DNA of 48,087 nucleotides from a bacterium (GCA_021163765.1 JAGGTK010000039.1:1-48087); one strand, 5' to 3'; positions 14,802-24,154 are shown, numbered from the stretch's first letter. Numbers and translations are program-made. Notes: a model not told the origin generated them from the sequence alone.

Positions 14802-16522
14802 CCGGCAAGCGCTGGGCCACCGTTGTCCTGGCAATGCTAATGGCGCTCCTGGCGCTGCCAGGCGCGCTGGCGCAGGATGAAGCCTCGTATAGCATTGACC
14901 TGGGATTGCGCACCGAGGCTTGCGACTTCCCGCCGCTTATTGCCGAGGATGGCGCCAACTATATCGCGCTGGAACTCCTCTCGCGCTTGGAAACCTACGA
15001 AGAGATAGCCGTTGTTACGGGGCCGGTCACGGGGAAGGCGGAGAGTGAAGAAGCGCAACTGGGCGAGGAAGCTACAGCGGAGGACAGCGGGGAGGGCGAA
15101 GCTGTCACGATAACGCGACGGGCGCCGGAGCCGACGGTTACGCTTCCGCGCGAGTTTAAGCTGGCAGGAACGGATTACGCGCTGCGCAGGTCCGGCGACG
15201 ACAGGATTCACTTGTTTGGCGCGCAGAGCAACCAGCTTGGCTCACCTGTAATTGTGCGAGGGGGACGCATCTACCTGCCGGCGGACGCGCTGTTTGAGCT
15301 GGGAATAGCCCTCACGTACGCGCCGGAAACGGGCAATATGCGGCTTATCGGATTGCTGGGTGACGTGAGGTTCGATAAAGATGAGGAGACGCTGAGAATC
15401 AGCACGCTGCTTCCCGCCACCGGATTTGCCGAAGGACTGGATGACGGGTTTCGCGTGTTGCTCAACGGCGTGTTTGTGAAGGAGAACTCCGAGCGGGAGC
15501 TGGGAGACGTGAGCGGCACGGTTCTTAGCATCCGAAACCTGCCGCACCACCGCCTGGAGCTTGCATTCAGGCAGGAAACGCTCAGCGGTTACAGGCTGTA
15601 TGCGGAGCCGGAAGCTGCGGCGTTCTTCCGGGTGCACCTGGGGAATCACTTCGACCTTGTGTCTTACGCGCGAACGTCATCCGGCGAGATTTCGCTGAAC
15701 GTGGGCTTCACGCGCCCGACCAAGGTGAAAACGACGCTGCTGCAGGCGCCAAGCCGCCTGGTGCTCGACTTTGAGGGCGCGATATACGATGAGGCGACGC
15801 GATACGTTGACGTCAACATTGGCGGCGTGCGGCAGATACGAGTGGGGCAGTTCCAGCAGTCGCCGCCCGTCGTGCGCGTTGTCGTAGAAATGACTCGTGC
15901 GCTGCGCTACCGCGTCCTGCGACAGGGCCAGGGCGAGCGCTATTTCGTCCAGCTATACCGCGGTGACAGGCGCAGCACGGTCATCATGCTCGACGCCGGG
16001 CACGGGGGCAGCGACCCGGGTGCGACTGGCATCACCGGCGTGCGCGAAAAAGACATCACTCTTCAGGTAACGCTCAAGCTCGCAAAGGCGCTGCGCAACC
16101 GGGGTTATGAAGTGGTGCTTACGCGCGACACAGACCGGTTCGTTTCCTTGGGGCAGCGCGCTGACCTCTGCAACGAGTTGCTCCCGATGATATTCGTGTC
16201 CCTGCACGCTAACTGGATCGACGATCCCACGTTTACCGGTGTGATGACATTTCACTTTGAAGGCGCACCTCAGGCGCAAGCGCTGGCGCATGCGGTTCAG
16301 CGCAACCTGTTGTTGAGCACGGGGGCGGTGGACAGAAAGGTGCGGACAGCGAGTTTCTTCGTATTGAGGGAAACGGTTGTGCCGGCGGTGCTGGTGGAGG
16401 TTGGCTTTCTGACCAACACGCAGGAGGAATACAAATTGCGCGACCCGATGTATCAGAAGCGCATCGTAGACGGCCTGGCGCAGGGCATCGGCGAGTATAT
16501 GCACACGTTCGGGGGATTCTGA
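14798..16522 (+). CDS. N-acetylmuramoyl-L-alanine amidase with AMIN domain
   Basis: This 574-residue exported zinc amidase cleaves the bond between MurNAc and L-Ala in peptidoglycan. It has a signal peptide (LAMLMALLALPGALAQ), an acidic linker near residues 80-105, and a region around 115-210 resembling a copper-amine-oxidase N-terminal-type domain. An AMIN domain follows at about 275-380 (TRPTKVKTTLLQAPSRLVLD) and Amidase_3 at about 395-570. Predicted zinc ligands are His402 (DAGHGG), Glu417 (REKD) and His470 (SLHAN); the catalytic Glu is 534 (VEVGFLTN). The TTG start overlaps the murG stop. The closeness to murG couples cell-wall synthesis and splitting. The stop overlaps the next gene by one base. 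Confidence 0.93.
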   Translation: MTGKRWATVVLAMLMALLALPGALAQDEASYSIDLGLRTEACDFPPLIAEDGANYIALELLSRLETYEEIAVVTGPVTGKAESEEAQLGEEATAEDSGEGEAVTITRRAPEPTVTLPREFKLAGTDYALRRSGDDRIHLFGAQSNQLGSPVIVRGGRIYLPADALFELGIALTYAPETGNMRLIGLLGDVRFDKDEETLRISTLLPATGFAEGLDDGFRVLLNGVFVKENSERELGDVSGTVLSIRNLPHHRLELAFRQETLSGYRLYAEPEAAAFFRVHLGNHFDLVSYARTSSGEISLNVGFTRPTKVKTTLLQAPSRLVLDFEGAIYDEATRYVDVNIGGVRQIRVGQFQQSPPVVRVVVEMTRALRYRVLRQGQGERYFVQLYRGDRRSTVIMLDAGHGGSDPGATGITGVREKDITLQVTLKLAKALRNRGYEVVLTRDTDRFVSLGQRADLCNELLPMIFVSLHANWIDDPTFTGVMTFHFEGAPQAQALAHAVQRNLLLSTGAVDRKVRTASFFVLRETVVPAVLVEVGFLTNTQEEYKLRDPMYQKRIVDGLAQGIGEYMHTFGGF

Positions 16523-17100
16523 TGGCTGCGGCGCGAGAGAGGCTGCGCAGGCTGCTTGCAGTGCATCCCGTGCGAGCGGCACGGGAGCTGCTCGGCTGGG
16601 AGCTTACGCGCGTGCTGCCGGAGGGAGAAGTTGTAGTCTGCCGGCTGGTGGAGACCGAAGCCTACCACGAAAGCGAGCCGGGGTGCCACGCGCATCGCGG
16701 GCCGACCGAGCGCAACAGGGCGATGTTTATGCGCGCGGGGCACGCATACATCTATTTCATCTACGGCGTGCATCACTGCCTGAACGTGGTCTGCGGGGAG
16801 GAAGGGGAGGGGGCAGCGGTGCTCGTGCGCGCCGCCGAACCGGTTACGCCATCGGGGTTGCGTCTGACCGGGCCTGGCGTGCTGTGCCGGACGCTGGGCA
16901 TTGACGGGCGGCTTTACGCAGTTGACCTGCTCGACCCAGCGTCGCCGCTGCAGCTTCGGCGAAAGAAGCTGCGGCGGGCGGAAACAATCTCTGCATCGCC
17001 GCGCATCGGCCTGTCACCGAACCAGTCTCCAGGCCTGTCCTGGCGGTTCTTTGTTGAAGGAAATCCTCACGTATCCACACGGAAGAACGTTCAGAAATAG
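16522..17100 (+). CDS. mpg: 3-methyladenine DNA glycosylase (AAG/MPG type)
   Basis: The 192-residue product is a single-domain alkyladenine DNA glycosylase. It removes 3-methyladenine and related alkylated purines to start base excision repair. Visible family motifs are RAARELLGWELTR, VETEAYHESEPGCHAHRGPT with the catalytic Glu, RNRAMFMRAGHAYIYFIYG, HHCLNVVCG, and RLTGPGVLCRTLGID. The ATG at 16522 overlaps the amidase TGA (TGATG), so it is the third gene of the murG operon. The functional link to the cell-wall genes is not obvious. Confidence 0.95.
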   Translation: MAAARERLRRLLAVHPVRAARELLGWELTRVLPEGEVVVCRLVETEAYHESEPGCHAHRGPTERNRAMFMRAGHAYIYFIYGVHHCLNVVCGEEGEGAAVLVRAAEPVTPSGLRLTGPGVLCRTLGIDGRLYAVDLLDPASPLQLRRKKLRRAETISASPRIGLSPNQSPGLSWRFFVEGNPHVSTRKNVQK

Positions 17101-17120
17101 CGCTTGGGCATTCTGATATT

Positions 17121-19073
17121 TCACTCCCCACACCCCACGCCGCAGTGCAGGCATTCCTCGGAGCACGACGGGGTGGGGGAGCCGCGCAGGTAATGCAGCC
17201 ATTCGCTCCACAGGAATCGCTTGCGCACCAGGCTGTCAATGTGATCCCACGAAAGCGGCGTATCGTAATCGCGCTCGCCATGGACTTCGCGCACGGCGTC
17301 CAGTCTGGCTTCCTCCCAGCATTTCTGCCAGGCGTCGAAGTCAAAGCGCTCCGCATCGCCTTGCAGCACGAGGCCACGCTCTTCAGCCAGCGCCAGCACG
17401 TGTGCCAGCCTGCGGTCGCCGCGCGCGAGTAGCGTCTCAACAAACGCTTCCTCGTAGCTGGTGTAGGAAAGGCGCACTCTCTTGCCGAGTGCGCGGAACT
17501 CGGAGCGCAGGTGCGAATGTTTGCGCCTGAGCTCGTCTTCGCCAACCAGCGGCGCCCATTGCAGCGGCGTGTGCGGCTTGGGAACCAGTGAGTTAACGCT
17601 TACGTTTATGCGCGGAGCGCGCGGGCCGCATTTTCCCGCGATGCGCTTCAGCTCGCGTGTTAGGTCAACGATAGCCTGAACGTCGTCGTCGGTTTCGCCT
17701 GGGAAGCCGGTAATAAAGTAGAGCTTGAACTTGTGCCATCCGGCGCGCGCGCAGTGCTCGAATGTCGCCGCAATGTCGTCTGCATTAATGCGCTTGTTAA
17801 CCGCATCGCGCAGGCGCTGCGTCCCGGCTTCAGGCGCAAATGTCAGCGAGCTTTCCTTCGGGCGGCGCATCAGTTCAGCCACCTCGCGCGACACGGAATC
17901 CATCCTGAGCGACGGTATGCCCAGGCTGACGGCGCGCCGGTCAAGCTCCGGCCTGAGCTGCTCCAGGATTTGCACGATTTCAGGATGGTCCAGCAGCGAA
18001 AGCGATTGCAGGCTCACCCAGTCCGAGCCTGTGTTTGTTGAAAGCGCCAGGGCGTCCCTCACGATATCTGTCACGCTGCGGAACCGCGCCGGCAGATACA
18101 CGTAGCCAGAATGGCAGAAGCGGCAGCGCTGGGGGCAGCCGCGCATAACCTCAAGGTTCGTTGAGCCGCTCGCAGTATCCACCCAGGGGATGACCGGCTT
18201 CAGCGGTGGGCGCCAGGATGCGAAATCACTCAGCAGGCGCTTGGTAATTCGTTCCGGTGCATACACGCCCGGTGGCAGGTCGTCGCGTGGCTCCAGGCGC
18301 AGGAAGCGCCCGTCGTTCTCGTAGGCAGGGCGGTAAAAGCCGGGAATATAGATGCCGGGGATATGAGAAAGCTCAGCCAGGCGCTTTTCTCGCGGTGCGC
18401 GGCGGAGCTCGGCAAGGCAGTGCGCGATGTCGAGGATGACCTCCTCGCCGTCGCCGACAGCCACGGCGTCGAGGAAATCCGCTACCGGCTCGGGGTTCAG
18501 CATGCACTCGCCGCCGCCGATGACGATGGGGTCATCGTCGCGCCGGTCGCGCTGCCAGACGGGAATACCAGCCAGGCGCAGCATTCGCGGGAGGTTTGAG
18601 TAAGTCCCCTCGTTGTTAAAGGAGAAGCCGACGGCGTCGAAGTCGCGAAGCGGGCGCTTGCTCTCAAGGGCAAACAGCGGCGCTCGCTGGCGCCGCATCA
18701 GCTCCTGCATATCCATATTCGGAAAGAAGAAGCGTTCGCAGAGATACGGGCCACCCGCAGCTACCGCGCTCGTAGGCGTGGCCTCTTCAGGATGGTTCAC
18801 CAGGTGGTAAATGATCTGCATTCCGAGGTACGACATACCGAGCGTGTAGAGGTCGGGGAAGCCCAGCGCCAGGCGGAAACGGGCGGTGTCCCAGTCCTTG
18901 CGCACAGCGCCGAACTCATCGCCCACGTACTGCGCGGGTCGCCGGACTTCGAGGAGATGGGGGAGCAGCCGCGCGAATCCCTCACCGTTTAGTTGCGATG
19001 CGCGTTCAAGCACGCGCGGAAGAAACGACGGCGCATCCAGCCCAGCAGGTATATCAGGTAGCTCCCCACGCAC
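17121..19073 (-). CDS. B12-binding radical SAM protein (TIGR03960-like)
   Basis: The product is about 650 residues. It has an N-terminal B12-binding-like region (ALGFPDLYTLGMSYLGMQII) and a radical SAM core with the cluster motif CPQRCRFC (Cys 313, 317, 320) after NLEVMRG. SLIPSLRMDS-like and LTFAPEAGTQRLRD segments follow, with a Cys-rich tail ECLHCGVGC. This matches the TIGR03960 family of uncharacterised radical SAM proteins, which is often fused to or beside a DUF2344 protein; no such neighbour is here. An ATG at 19121 is in frame, but GTG 19073 lies 6 nt after a perfect TATAAT, so I prefer it. The substrate is unknown. Confidence 0.88.
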   Translation of the reverse strand: MRGELPDIPAGLDAPSFLPRVLERASQLNGEGFARLLPHLLEVRRPAQYVGDEFGAVRKDWDTARFRLALGFPDLYTLGMSYLGMQIIYHLVNHPEEATPTSAVAAGGPYLCERFFFPNMDMQELMRRQRAPLFALESKRPLRDFDAVGFSFNNEGTYSNLPRMLRLAGIPVWQRDRRDDDPIVIGGGECMLNPEPVADFLDAVAVGDGEEVILDIAHCLAELRRAPREKRLAELSHIPGIYIPGFYRPAYENDGRFLRLEPRDDLPPGVYAPERITKRLLSDFASWRPPLKPVIPWVDTASGSTNLEVMRGCPQRCRFCHSGYVYLPARFRSVTDIVRDALALSTNTGSDWVSLQSLSLLDHPEIVQILEQLRPELDRRAVSLGIPSLRMDSVSREVAELMRRPKESSLTFAPEAGTQRLRDAVNKRINADDIAATFEHCARAGWHKFKLYFITGFPGETDDDVQAIVDLTRELKRIAGKCGPRAPRINVSVNSLVPKPHTPLQWAPLVGEDELRRKHSHLRSEFRALGKRVRLSYTSYEEAFVETLLARGDRRLAHVLALAEERGLVLQGDAERFDFDAWQKCWEEARLDAVREVHGERDYDTPLSWDHIDSLVRKRFLWSEWLHYLRGSPTPSCSEECLHCGVGCGE

Positions 19074-19079
19074 GCAGCC

Positions 19080-19085
19080 ATTATA
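19080..19085 (-). promoter_or_regulatory. -10 box TATAAT of the radical SAM gene, leaderless type
   Basis: A perfect TATAAT on the minus strand ends 6 nt before the GTG at 19073. It lies inside the longer open frame from 19121, which argues against that earlier start. Confidence 0.5.
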
Positions 19086-19236
19086 ACTGTGGTTTGCGAA
19101 AGCCCTGCTTAAATGCGGCATAGTTCAAGCATGAAAGATGTCGAGTGTTTAATATCGCACTAAAAATACGGCTTGGAAGCGCAGCTTGGAGGTTTCGCAA
19201 ACCCGCATTTGGACTGCATTTAGCCGCGTTTTGGGG

Positions 19237-19242
19237 TATAAT
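19237..19242 (+). promoter_or_regulatory. -10 box TATAAT of the Fic antitoxin gene, leaderless type
   Basis: A perfect TATAAT ends 6 nt before the GTG at 19249. Confidence 0.5.
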
Positions 19243-19248
19243 ATTTGT

Positions 19249-19428
19249 GTGGCTTACAAAGGGAGCAGCAAACCGTTGAAGAAACTAACAACCAAGCGGA
19301 AGCGTGAGATGGTACGCAGGCAAGCACAAGGCTCAACTCTAATGGAAGGTTATAAAGTCACGCCTCAAACCCGCAAAAAAGCTCATGAGTTCATGAACTC
19401 GCGAAACAGAGAGGCCAGCAAAGAGTAA
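19249..19428 (+). CDS. VbhA-like Fic antitoxin
   Basis: This small basic protein of 59 residues contains STLMEG, an exact fit to the Fic-inhibitory motif (S/T)xxxE(G/N), followed by YKVTPQTRKKAHEFMNSR. The order (helix, motif, Pro, second helix) resembles VbhA-type class I antitoxins, whose glutamate blocks ATP binding in the Fic active site. The open frame runs back to 19186; the GTG at 19249 is preferred because TATAAT ends 6 nt before it. Unusually, the gene faces the fic gene and overlaps its end by 46 nt, instead of preceding it in one operon. Confidence 0.7.
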   Translation: MAYKGSSKPLKKLTTKRKREMVRRQAQGSTLMEGYKVTPQTRKKAHEFMNSRNREASKE

Positions 19429-20015
19429 TCCCTGGACACGCTTTGTTGAATACCCTTGTGGTAATCGGCAATTGCCTTATGGAAAACCGTATTCCAGTCG
19501 ATGCTATCTAGACCGACCTGCACGAGTAACGAATCAATCATGTACCTTCCGGTTCGACCATTTCCGTCCCGAAACGGATGGATGATGATGAATTCTGCGT
19601 GGAGCTTGGCTAGTGCCTCTGCACAGAAATCGAGCTTGTTTTTGGGAAGAGGAGTGAACTTGCTCAGATACTCACGCTCGTAGTTCGCCATAGATGCCGC
19701 TATGTGCTTGCTGCGGCAGAACTGAAGCTCTGTTTGCGGTAAGAAGAGTTCCGCAGTTCGATATTCGCCAGCCCACTCATAGATTTCGCTAAAGATGAGA
19801 TAGTGCTATCCTTTGATGACTTCGCAGGTCACGCTGGCTTCTGATTCCATGTCTTCCGAGCGCTGCATGTAGATCTTTTCGAGGGCGTTCTCCTCGATCG
19901 CCTGCATCAGATCTGGGTCCGTTATGCCCAGCTTGTTGCGCAGCACTCTGCCGTCCGAGCCCGGTTCTGCTTCGTCCGGCTCGTAGCTCCGATAGCGGGA
20001 GAAAGGCCGGTCCAT
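19383..20015 (-). pseudogene. fic: Fic AMP-transferase toxin gene interrupted by an in-frame TAG
   Basis: One frame encodes a whole Fic protein of about 210 residues except for a single amber codon at 19806-19808. The first part (69 residues) has SRYRSYEPDE and VLRNKLGITDPDL. After the TAG it continues HYLIFSEIYEWAGEYRTAEL, typical of the Fic substrate-docking region. The catalytic loop HPFRDGNGRTGR follows, with all consensus residues of HxFx(D/E)GNGRxxR. Fic proteins transfer AMP (or related groups) to target proteins. The TAG stands where relatives usually have a hydrophobic residue (LKAIHRY-like), so this is a point nonsense change, not an indel. The start lies 3 nt after the CNNM gene stop. 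An internal ATG at 19691 could give a truncated product. Confidence 0.8.
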
Positions 20016-20018
20016 ATG

Positions 20019-21344
20019 CTAGTTCCCGCTCTCGCCGTCTTCCACCTTCCTCATTCTCACCTGCCTGATGCGCTGGCTTCTCATGCTCATAACCTCTATT
20101 TCCCAGCCGTTCACGCGCACACGCGTGCCTTTCTTCGGGATGCCGCCGTGGCTGTCCATTATCAGCCCGCCCAGTGTTTCGTAGTCGTCCGCGAGCGGGA
20201 ATTCGCTTCCCAGCGAAAAAGAGAGGTCGCGCAGGCTGATGCCGGCGTCCATCAAGTACGAGCCGTCCTTTAGCTTCTTCACTTTGACCCGCCGGACGTC
20301 GCTTTCGTCGAACACCTCTCCCACAAGTTCTTCCAGCAGGTCCTCGGCTGTGACCAGTCCCACCACCTGCCCGAACTCGTCAATGACGATAGCCATCTGC
20401 CGCTGGCGCTCCTTCATCTGCAGCAGAGCCTTGTGCGCGGAGATGTTTTCCGGCACGGTCAGCGCTGGATGCACGACCTCGCGCAGAGGACGATGGCGCT
20501 CTCCGCCGCGTGAGTGCTCTCCCGCCTCTTTGAGGTGGAGCACGCCCAGTATATCGTCCGGGGTTTCGCCGTAAACCGGCATCCTGCTGCGACCGGTCTG
20601 AAGCGACAGCTCGATGAAATCGTCCACCGTCTTGTCGCCCGAGATGGCCACGAAGTCCGTGCGCGGCACCATCGCCTCGCGAACCTGCGTCTGGGAAAAC
20701 GTGAGCACGCGCTTGGCGAGTTGCTTCTCTTCGCGGGTGAAGTCATCGGTCATTTCCAGGATGATTGCCAGCTCGGCGCTGGTATATCGCCCCTGCTCGG
20801 TGAGCTTTATGCCCAGCAGGCGGCTGACCAGCGCTGTTGATGCGGTCAGAAGCCAGATGAACGGCCAGGTGATGATGATGAGGAACTTGAGCAGCGGGGC
20901 AAGATACAGCGTCAGTGGTTCGGCGAACTGGTATGCCAGGCGCTTGGGGACCAGCTCGCCGAAGACCATCATGAAGTAGGAAAAAAGCACGGTGGCTGAG
21001 ACGACACCGACAGTTATGGCCATCGTGTCGCTAGTCCCCAGTGACCTCATCGCCCTGGCAACCGCCAGGCTGATAGTCGTGACTACGGTTGCGCCGCCGG
21101 CGACGGCAGCTAGAGTGATGCCGAGCTGGGTTGCGGCGAGCATCTCCGTGGGTTCTTTCACCATCGGGAGCGCAAGCTTCGCTCGCCAGTCGCCCTTGCG
21201 CACAAGCTGCACGAGTATGCTCTGGCGCGCGGCGATGTACGCAATCTCGATCAGAGCCATCAGCGCCGTGATAAGTATGAGGATGATGAAAGCTATGGTC
21301 GAACTTAGCGGGTCTTCGCCCAGCAGTGATATTCCGTGTTCCAC
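20019..21344 (-). CDS. CNNM/CorC-HlyC family membrane protein with CBS domains
   Basis: The 441-residue product matches the hemolysin C / CorC / CNNM family, linked to magnesium and cobalt transport. An N-terminal DUF21 region (residues about 1-190) has four hydrophobic segments (FIILILITALMALIEIAYIA, LGITLAAVAGGATVV, SYFMMVFGELVPKRLAY). A CBS pair follows at about 210-330 (EAMVPRTDFVAISGD, MAIVIDEFGQVVGLVTAEDL), then a CorC_HlyC domain (DAGISLRDLSFSLG, ETLGGLIMDSHGGIP, GWEIEVMSM). The start is GTG 21344; a TAGAAT box lies 14 nt upstream. The interrupted fic gene follows directly. Confidence 0.93.
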   Translation of the reverse strand: MEHGISLLGEDPLSSTIAFIILILITALMALIEIAYIAARQSILVQLVRKGDWRAKLALPMVKEPTEMLAATQLGITLAAVAGGATVVTTISLAVARAMRSLGTSDTMAITVGVVSATVLFSYFMMVFGELVPKRLAYQFAEPLTLYLAPLLKFLIIITWPFIWLLTASTALVSRLLGIKLTEQGRYTSAELAIILEMTDDFTREEKQLAKRVLTFSQTQVREAMVPRTDFVAISGDKTVDDFIELSLQTGRSRMPVYGETPDDILGVLHLKEAGEHSRGGERHRPLREVVHPALTVPENISAHKALLQMKERQRQMAIVIDEFGQVVGLVTAEDLLEELVGEVFDESDVRRVKVKKLKDGSYLMDAGISLRDLSFSLGSEFPLADDYETLGGLIMDSHGGIPKKGTRVRVNGWEIEVMSMRSQRIRQVRMRKVEDGESGN

Positions 21345-21476
21345 TTTACGTGATGCAGATTCTAGAGCAGGGCTGCTGTGGCGTCAAATCGGCGCTGTAG
21401 AGCGGGGTCTCCGCGCCCCGCAGCCACAGCCACGCGTTATTGCCGGGAACGCATAGCAGAGCACTCGATTCGAGGG

Positions 21477-21482
21477 TATAAT
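21477..21482 (+). promoter_or_regulatory. -10 box TATAAT of the subtilase gene
   Basis: GGGTATAAT lies 46 nt before the ATG at 21529. A GGAGGAGGGA ribosome-binding site stands between them at 21517-21526. Confidence 0.45.
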
Positions 21483-21528
21483 ACGGATGTAGCCTGTTGT
21501 AAGACTCCTACCATCGGGAGGAGGGAAG

Positions 21529-23461
21529 ATGAAACGAATTAAGATGATTCAGGGGGGGGGTAGGCGCACTTAGCGCCGCCCTCATTGCAGTGTTCGCCGC
21601 GCTCTTCATTGTCGCCTGCGGTGGCAGTGCTCACAGTCCGCCAGAAATTCCATCGCTCTCAAGCCCCGACGCGACACAGCCGGTTGACAAGGAAGTGGGT
21701 CTGGCAGGCCCGGGCTCCGGTGGCGATGGTGGTGGTGGCGACCCGCTGGGTAGACGCGATTGGCCCGAGCCGGGAGAAGATGCAGGTCCGCTGGAGCTTC
21801 AGGATCCAGAAGACGATGGGCAGCCGCACTCCATTGGTCCATGGGGACCTGTAATTGCGACCTACGAAGTCGAGGTTGAGCCAGGAGAAACGACAATAGT
21901 CAAGCGGCTCTCAAGCAGCGATCCATTCACTGCCACCTATCAGCTCGAAGATGGAACTATCGTTGTCTCTAATGAGGACTTGTCGGAAATATTTACAATG
22001 CCTGTAGAAGAACCTGACCCTCCGTCTCTTGATTGGGTGGGACCTGATAGCATAACTTACAGCATCTTTGAGGGCGAGATTCTAGTTTACTTCGTCGACA
22101 GCGCAACCCAGCAGGACATTGAGCAGTTCATCGTTGATCACAACCTGCACGTAATAATGTCTTGGTTCGAGCCGCCGGATGAAGGTCTGCTAGGCAATGC
22201 TCTCGCTTGGTTTCATTTCGAGTATGACCCGAACGAGTTCCCGACCTTTGATGATGCCTTCAATTTCTTCGCAGCACACGAGCTTATTGAATCTGTTTGG
22301 CCAGCTTTCACTTATTGTTTAGAATCCTGGTACACCGGAGAAAACTTCCCGAACGATTATTATTATTACGTTCCTGGCCCAGGACCCCACAGGCAGAACG
22401 CATATATCAACGTATTAGGAATTGACGAGAGTCCTCGGGTTCCTCTGGGTCGATCGCAAGGCAATGCATCATCCCGTCAGTACATCGTGGTCATTGACGA
22501 CGGTGTCTACAGACCGCATCCCGAATTCCGGGTCTGGCAGGGCACCTACATAGGATGGCGTAAGATAACATGGGTCGGAGTTAATGTATACCGCAAAAGC
22601 TACCGGGTTGGTTATCACTACGGCGAGCCTAACTTAATCGACCCTAGCACAGGTTTGCCGGTGACCCATGGAACAGGTGCGGCGGGCATGCTCACTGCTA
22701 CTACCGATGACTGGCGAGGTGTTGCCGCCTGCGCTCCTCAGCACATAGTGTTGCCGATTAGGCTGAAATGCAAGTTTGTGGGTTCTGAAGAACTCCATAT
22801 GCCCGATACTGAGGTAAAGGCCGTTCGTGCACTGCGTTTCCAATTCGCTCACAACCAGTGGATAGGTCAGTTCCGAGTGGTTAGCATGAGCATCGGTGGG
22901 GAGCGGCCCTGGTACTGGTGGGGCTATCCGTCCAATCGGTTCAACCTAAAGAAGAACATTAACCGGGACTTGTGGCGTAATGATAGACTCTATGTGGCAG
23001 CTGCTGGAAACGACTACAGTACCGTTCGAAACTATCCTGCTGCATTCGATAATGTTCTTGGCGTATCGGGGCTTTTCACGAACCGATCTGGAGGTCTGTG
23101 GTATCACCGTTACTACTTAGCTAACTGGGCTTCCAACTACAGGACCGACGGGTACAGAACTTATCCTGTTTCCGGAGTCTGCGATTTCACTGAGCGCTAT
23201 GCTTACGGGTGGTGGGTAGGAAGGAGCCTTTCAATCGGTCACTGGCCTTGGCAGCACAATGACTGGTGGTATCAGCACTTCAATGGGACATCTGCTGCAA
23301 CGCCAGAAGTCGCAGGGCTGGCTGCTATACTCTATCACAAGAGACCGTGGACGAATTATAGCGTAGTCATGAACCGCATCGTGGACACACGTGACGATAG
23401 TAAGGCTCGTGGCTATGTCGCCGGGCTTGTTGACTATGATGCAGCACTAACGGGGTGGTAA
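21529..23461 (+). CDS. subtilisin-like serine protease lipoprotein, frame broken at a G9 run
   Basis: An ATG at 21529 with an excellent ribosome-binding site (GGAGGAGGGA) opens MKRIKMIQGG, then reaches a run of nine G at 21552-21560. As written, this frame stops at 21573. With eight G it would continue GALSAALIAVFAALFIVAC, a complete lipoprotein signal with a lipobox, and run to 23461. The rest is an S8 protease with an intact triad (numbering of the repaired protein): Asp323 in YIVVIDDGV, His380 in VTHGTGAAGM, Ser588 in FNGTSAATPEVAG, and AAAGND for the oxyanion hole. The run may be a phase switch or a base-calling error. A second lipoprotein gene follows 3 nt downstream. Confidence 0.85.
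21552..21560 (+). repeat. poly-G tract (9 G) in the subtilase signal-peptide region
   Basis: Nine consecutive G lie in codons 8-11 of the subtilase gene. Eight G would put the ribosome-bound start in frame with the protease; nine G do not. Homopolymer G runs in surface-protein genes are classic slipped-strand phase-variation sites, and also common sequencing-error sites. Confidence 0.8.
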
Positions 23462-23464
23462 GCG

Positions 23465-24154
23465 ATGATAAGAATAATTTCATTCGCAACCTGCGTTATT
23501 CTTGTGCTCCTGCTAACCGTACTAGTTGGATGTCAACGCCCGATTGGAATTGGCCCACCAAGCCCCATAAATCCCATCGAATATTCTCCCCCCGAAGGTA
23601 GCGATCTCTATGAACCAATCAACGGCTGCCCGGTGGTATATTACCCCTTTGTAGAGGAAGTACTGCTGCCTGAAACCATCCGGGAGGGTGAGCCATTTCA
23701 GATTGCAGTGAAGGTATCTGCAGAATTTCGTCCTGTTGTGCTTCTTGGATGTCGCTGGCAGTGGACTGGTGTGTTCATGTGGATAGACCCTGACCCGACG
23801 GATAACGAGGACAGACAACTTCGGAAAGGGCAGTTCCCTATCCATGGCCCACCGGATGAAGTAGTAGAAGGTTACGGACTGGTTCTTGACCTCCCCAGTG
23901 TCGTGGAGAATCCGCCTGGCATCGGGATGAAACGCGACGTTTTTATCCACAACGTTCCGGGGCTGCCTGCGGGAAGACACCTGATTCAGTACCAGAATGT
24001 GAAAGAGAGAAGACTCGGCGGGATAGGATATCGGATGAAAGGTCCTCCTAGTCCCTATGGTGGGGGCGATCCTGAAATACTACAAGACCCCTTCGTTATG
24101 GTGGCCTTGCCATTCACCGTCCTTCCGACGGAAGGAGGCGGCGAGCAAGAGTAA
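23465..24154 (+). CDS. lipoprotein of unknown function, partner of the subtilase
   Basis: The 229-residue product begins with a lipoprotein signal (CVILVLLLTVLVGC, lipobox LVGC). The mature part is rich in Pro and Gly and predicted beta strands, for example EGEPFQIAVKVSAEFRPVV and LPAGRHLIQYQNV, in the manner of a single Ig-like or immunity-like domain. I recognise no family. The gene starts 3 nt after the subtilase stop and must be co-transcribed with it, so a chaperone, inhibitor or cofactor of the protease is plausible but unproven. Like the subtilase, it is more AT-rich than the neighbouring genes. Confidence 0.7.
   Translation: MIRIISFATCVILVLLLTVLVGCQRPIGIGPPSPINPIEYSPPEGSDLYEPINGCPVVYYPFVEEVLLPETIREGEPFQIAVKVSAEFRPVVLLGCRWQWTGVFMWIDPDPTDNEDRQLRKGQFPIHGPPDEVVEGYGLVLDLPSVVENPPGIGMKRDVFIHNVPGLPAGRHLIQYQNVKERRLGGIGYRMKGPPSPYGGGDPEILQDPFVMVALPFTVLPTEGGGEQE

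Noticed and set aside
19806..19808. TAG as a reassigned sense codon or pyrrolysine
   Set aside because: Many clear genes here end with TAG (for example at 7862-7864, 13641-13643 and 42245-42247), and the neighbouring residues are not those of pyrrolysine enzymes.
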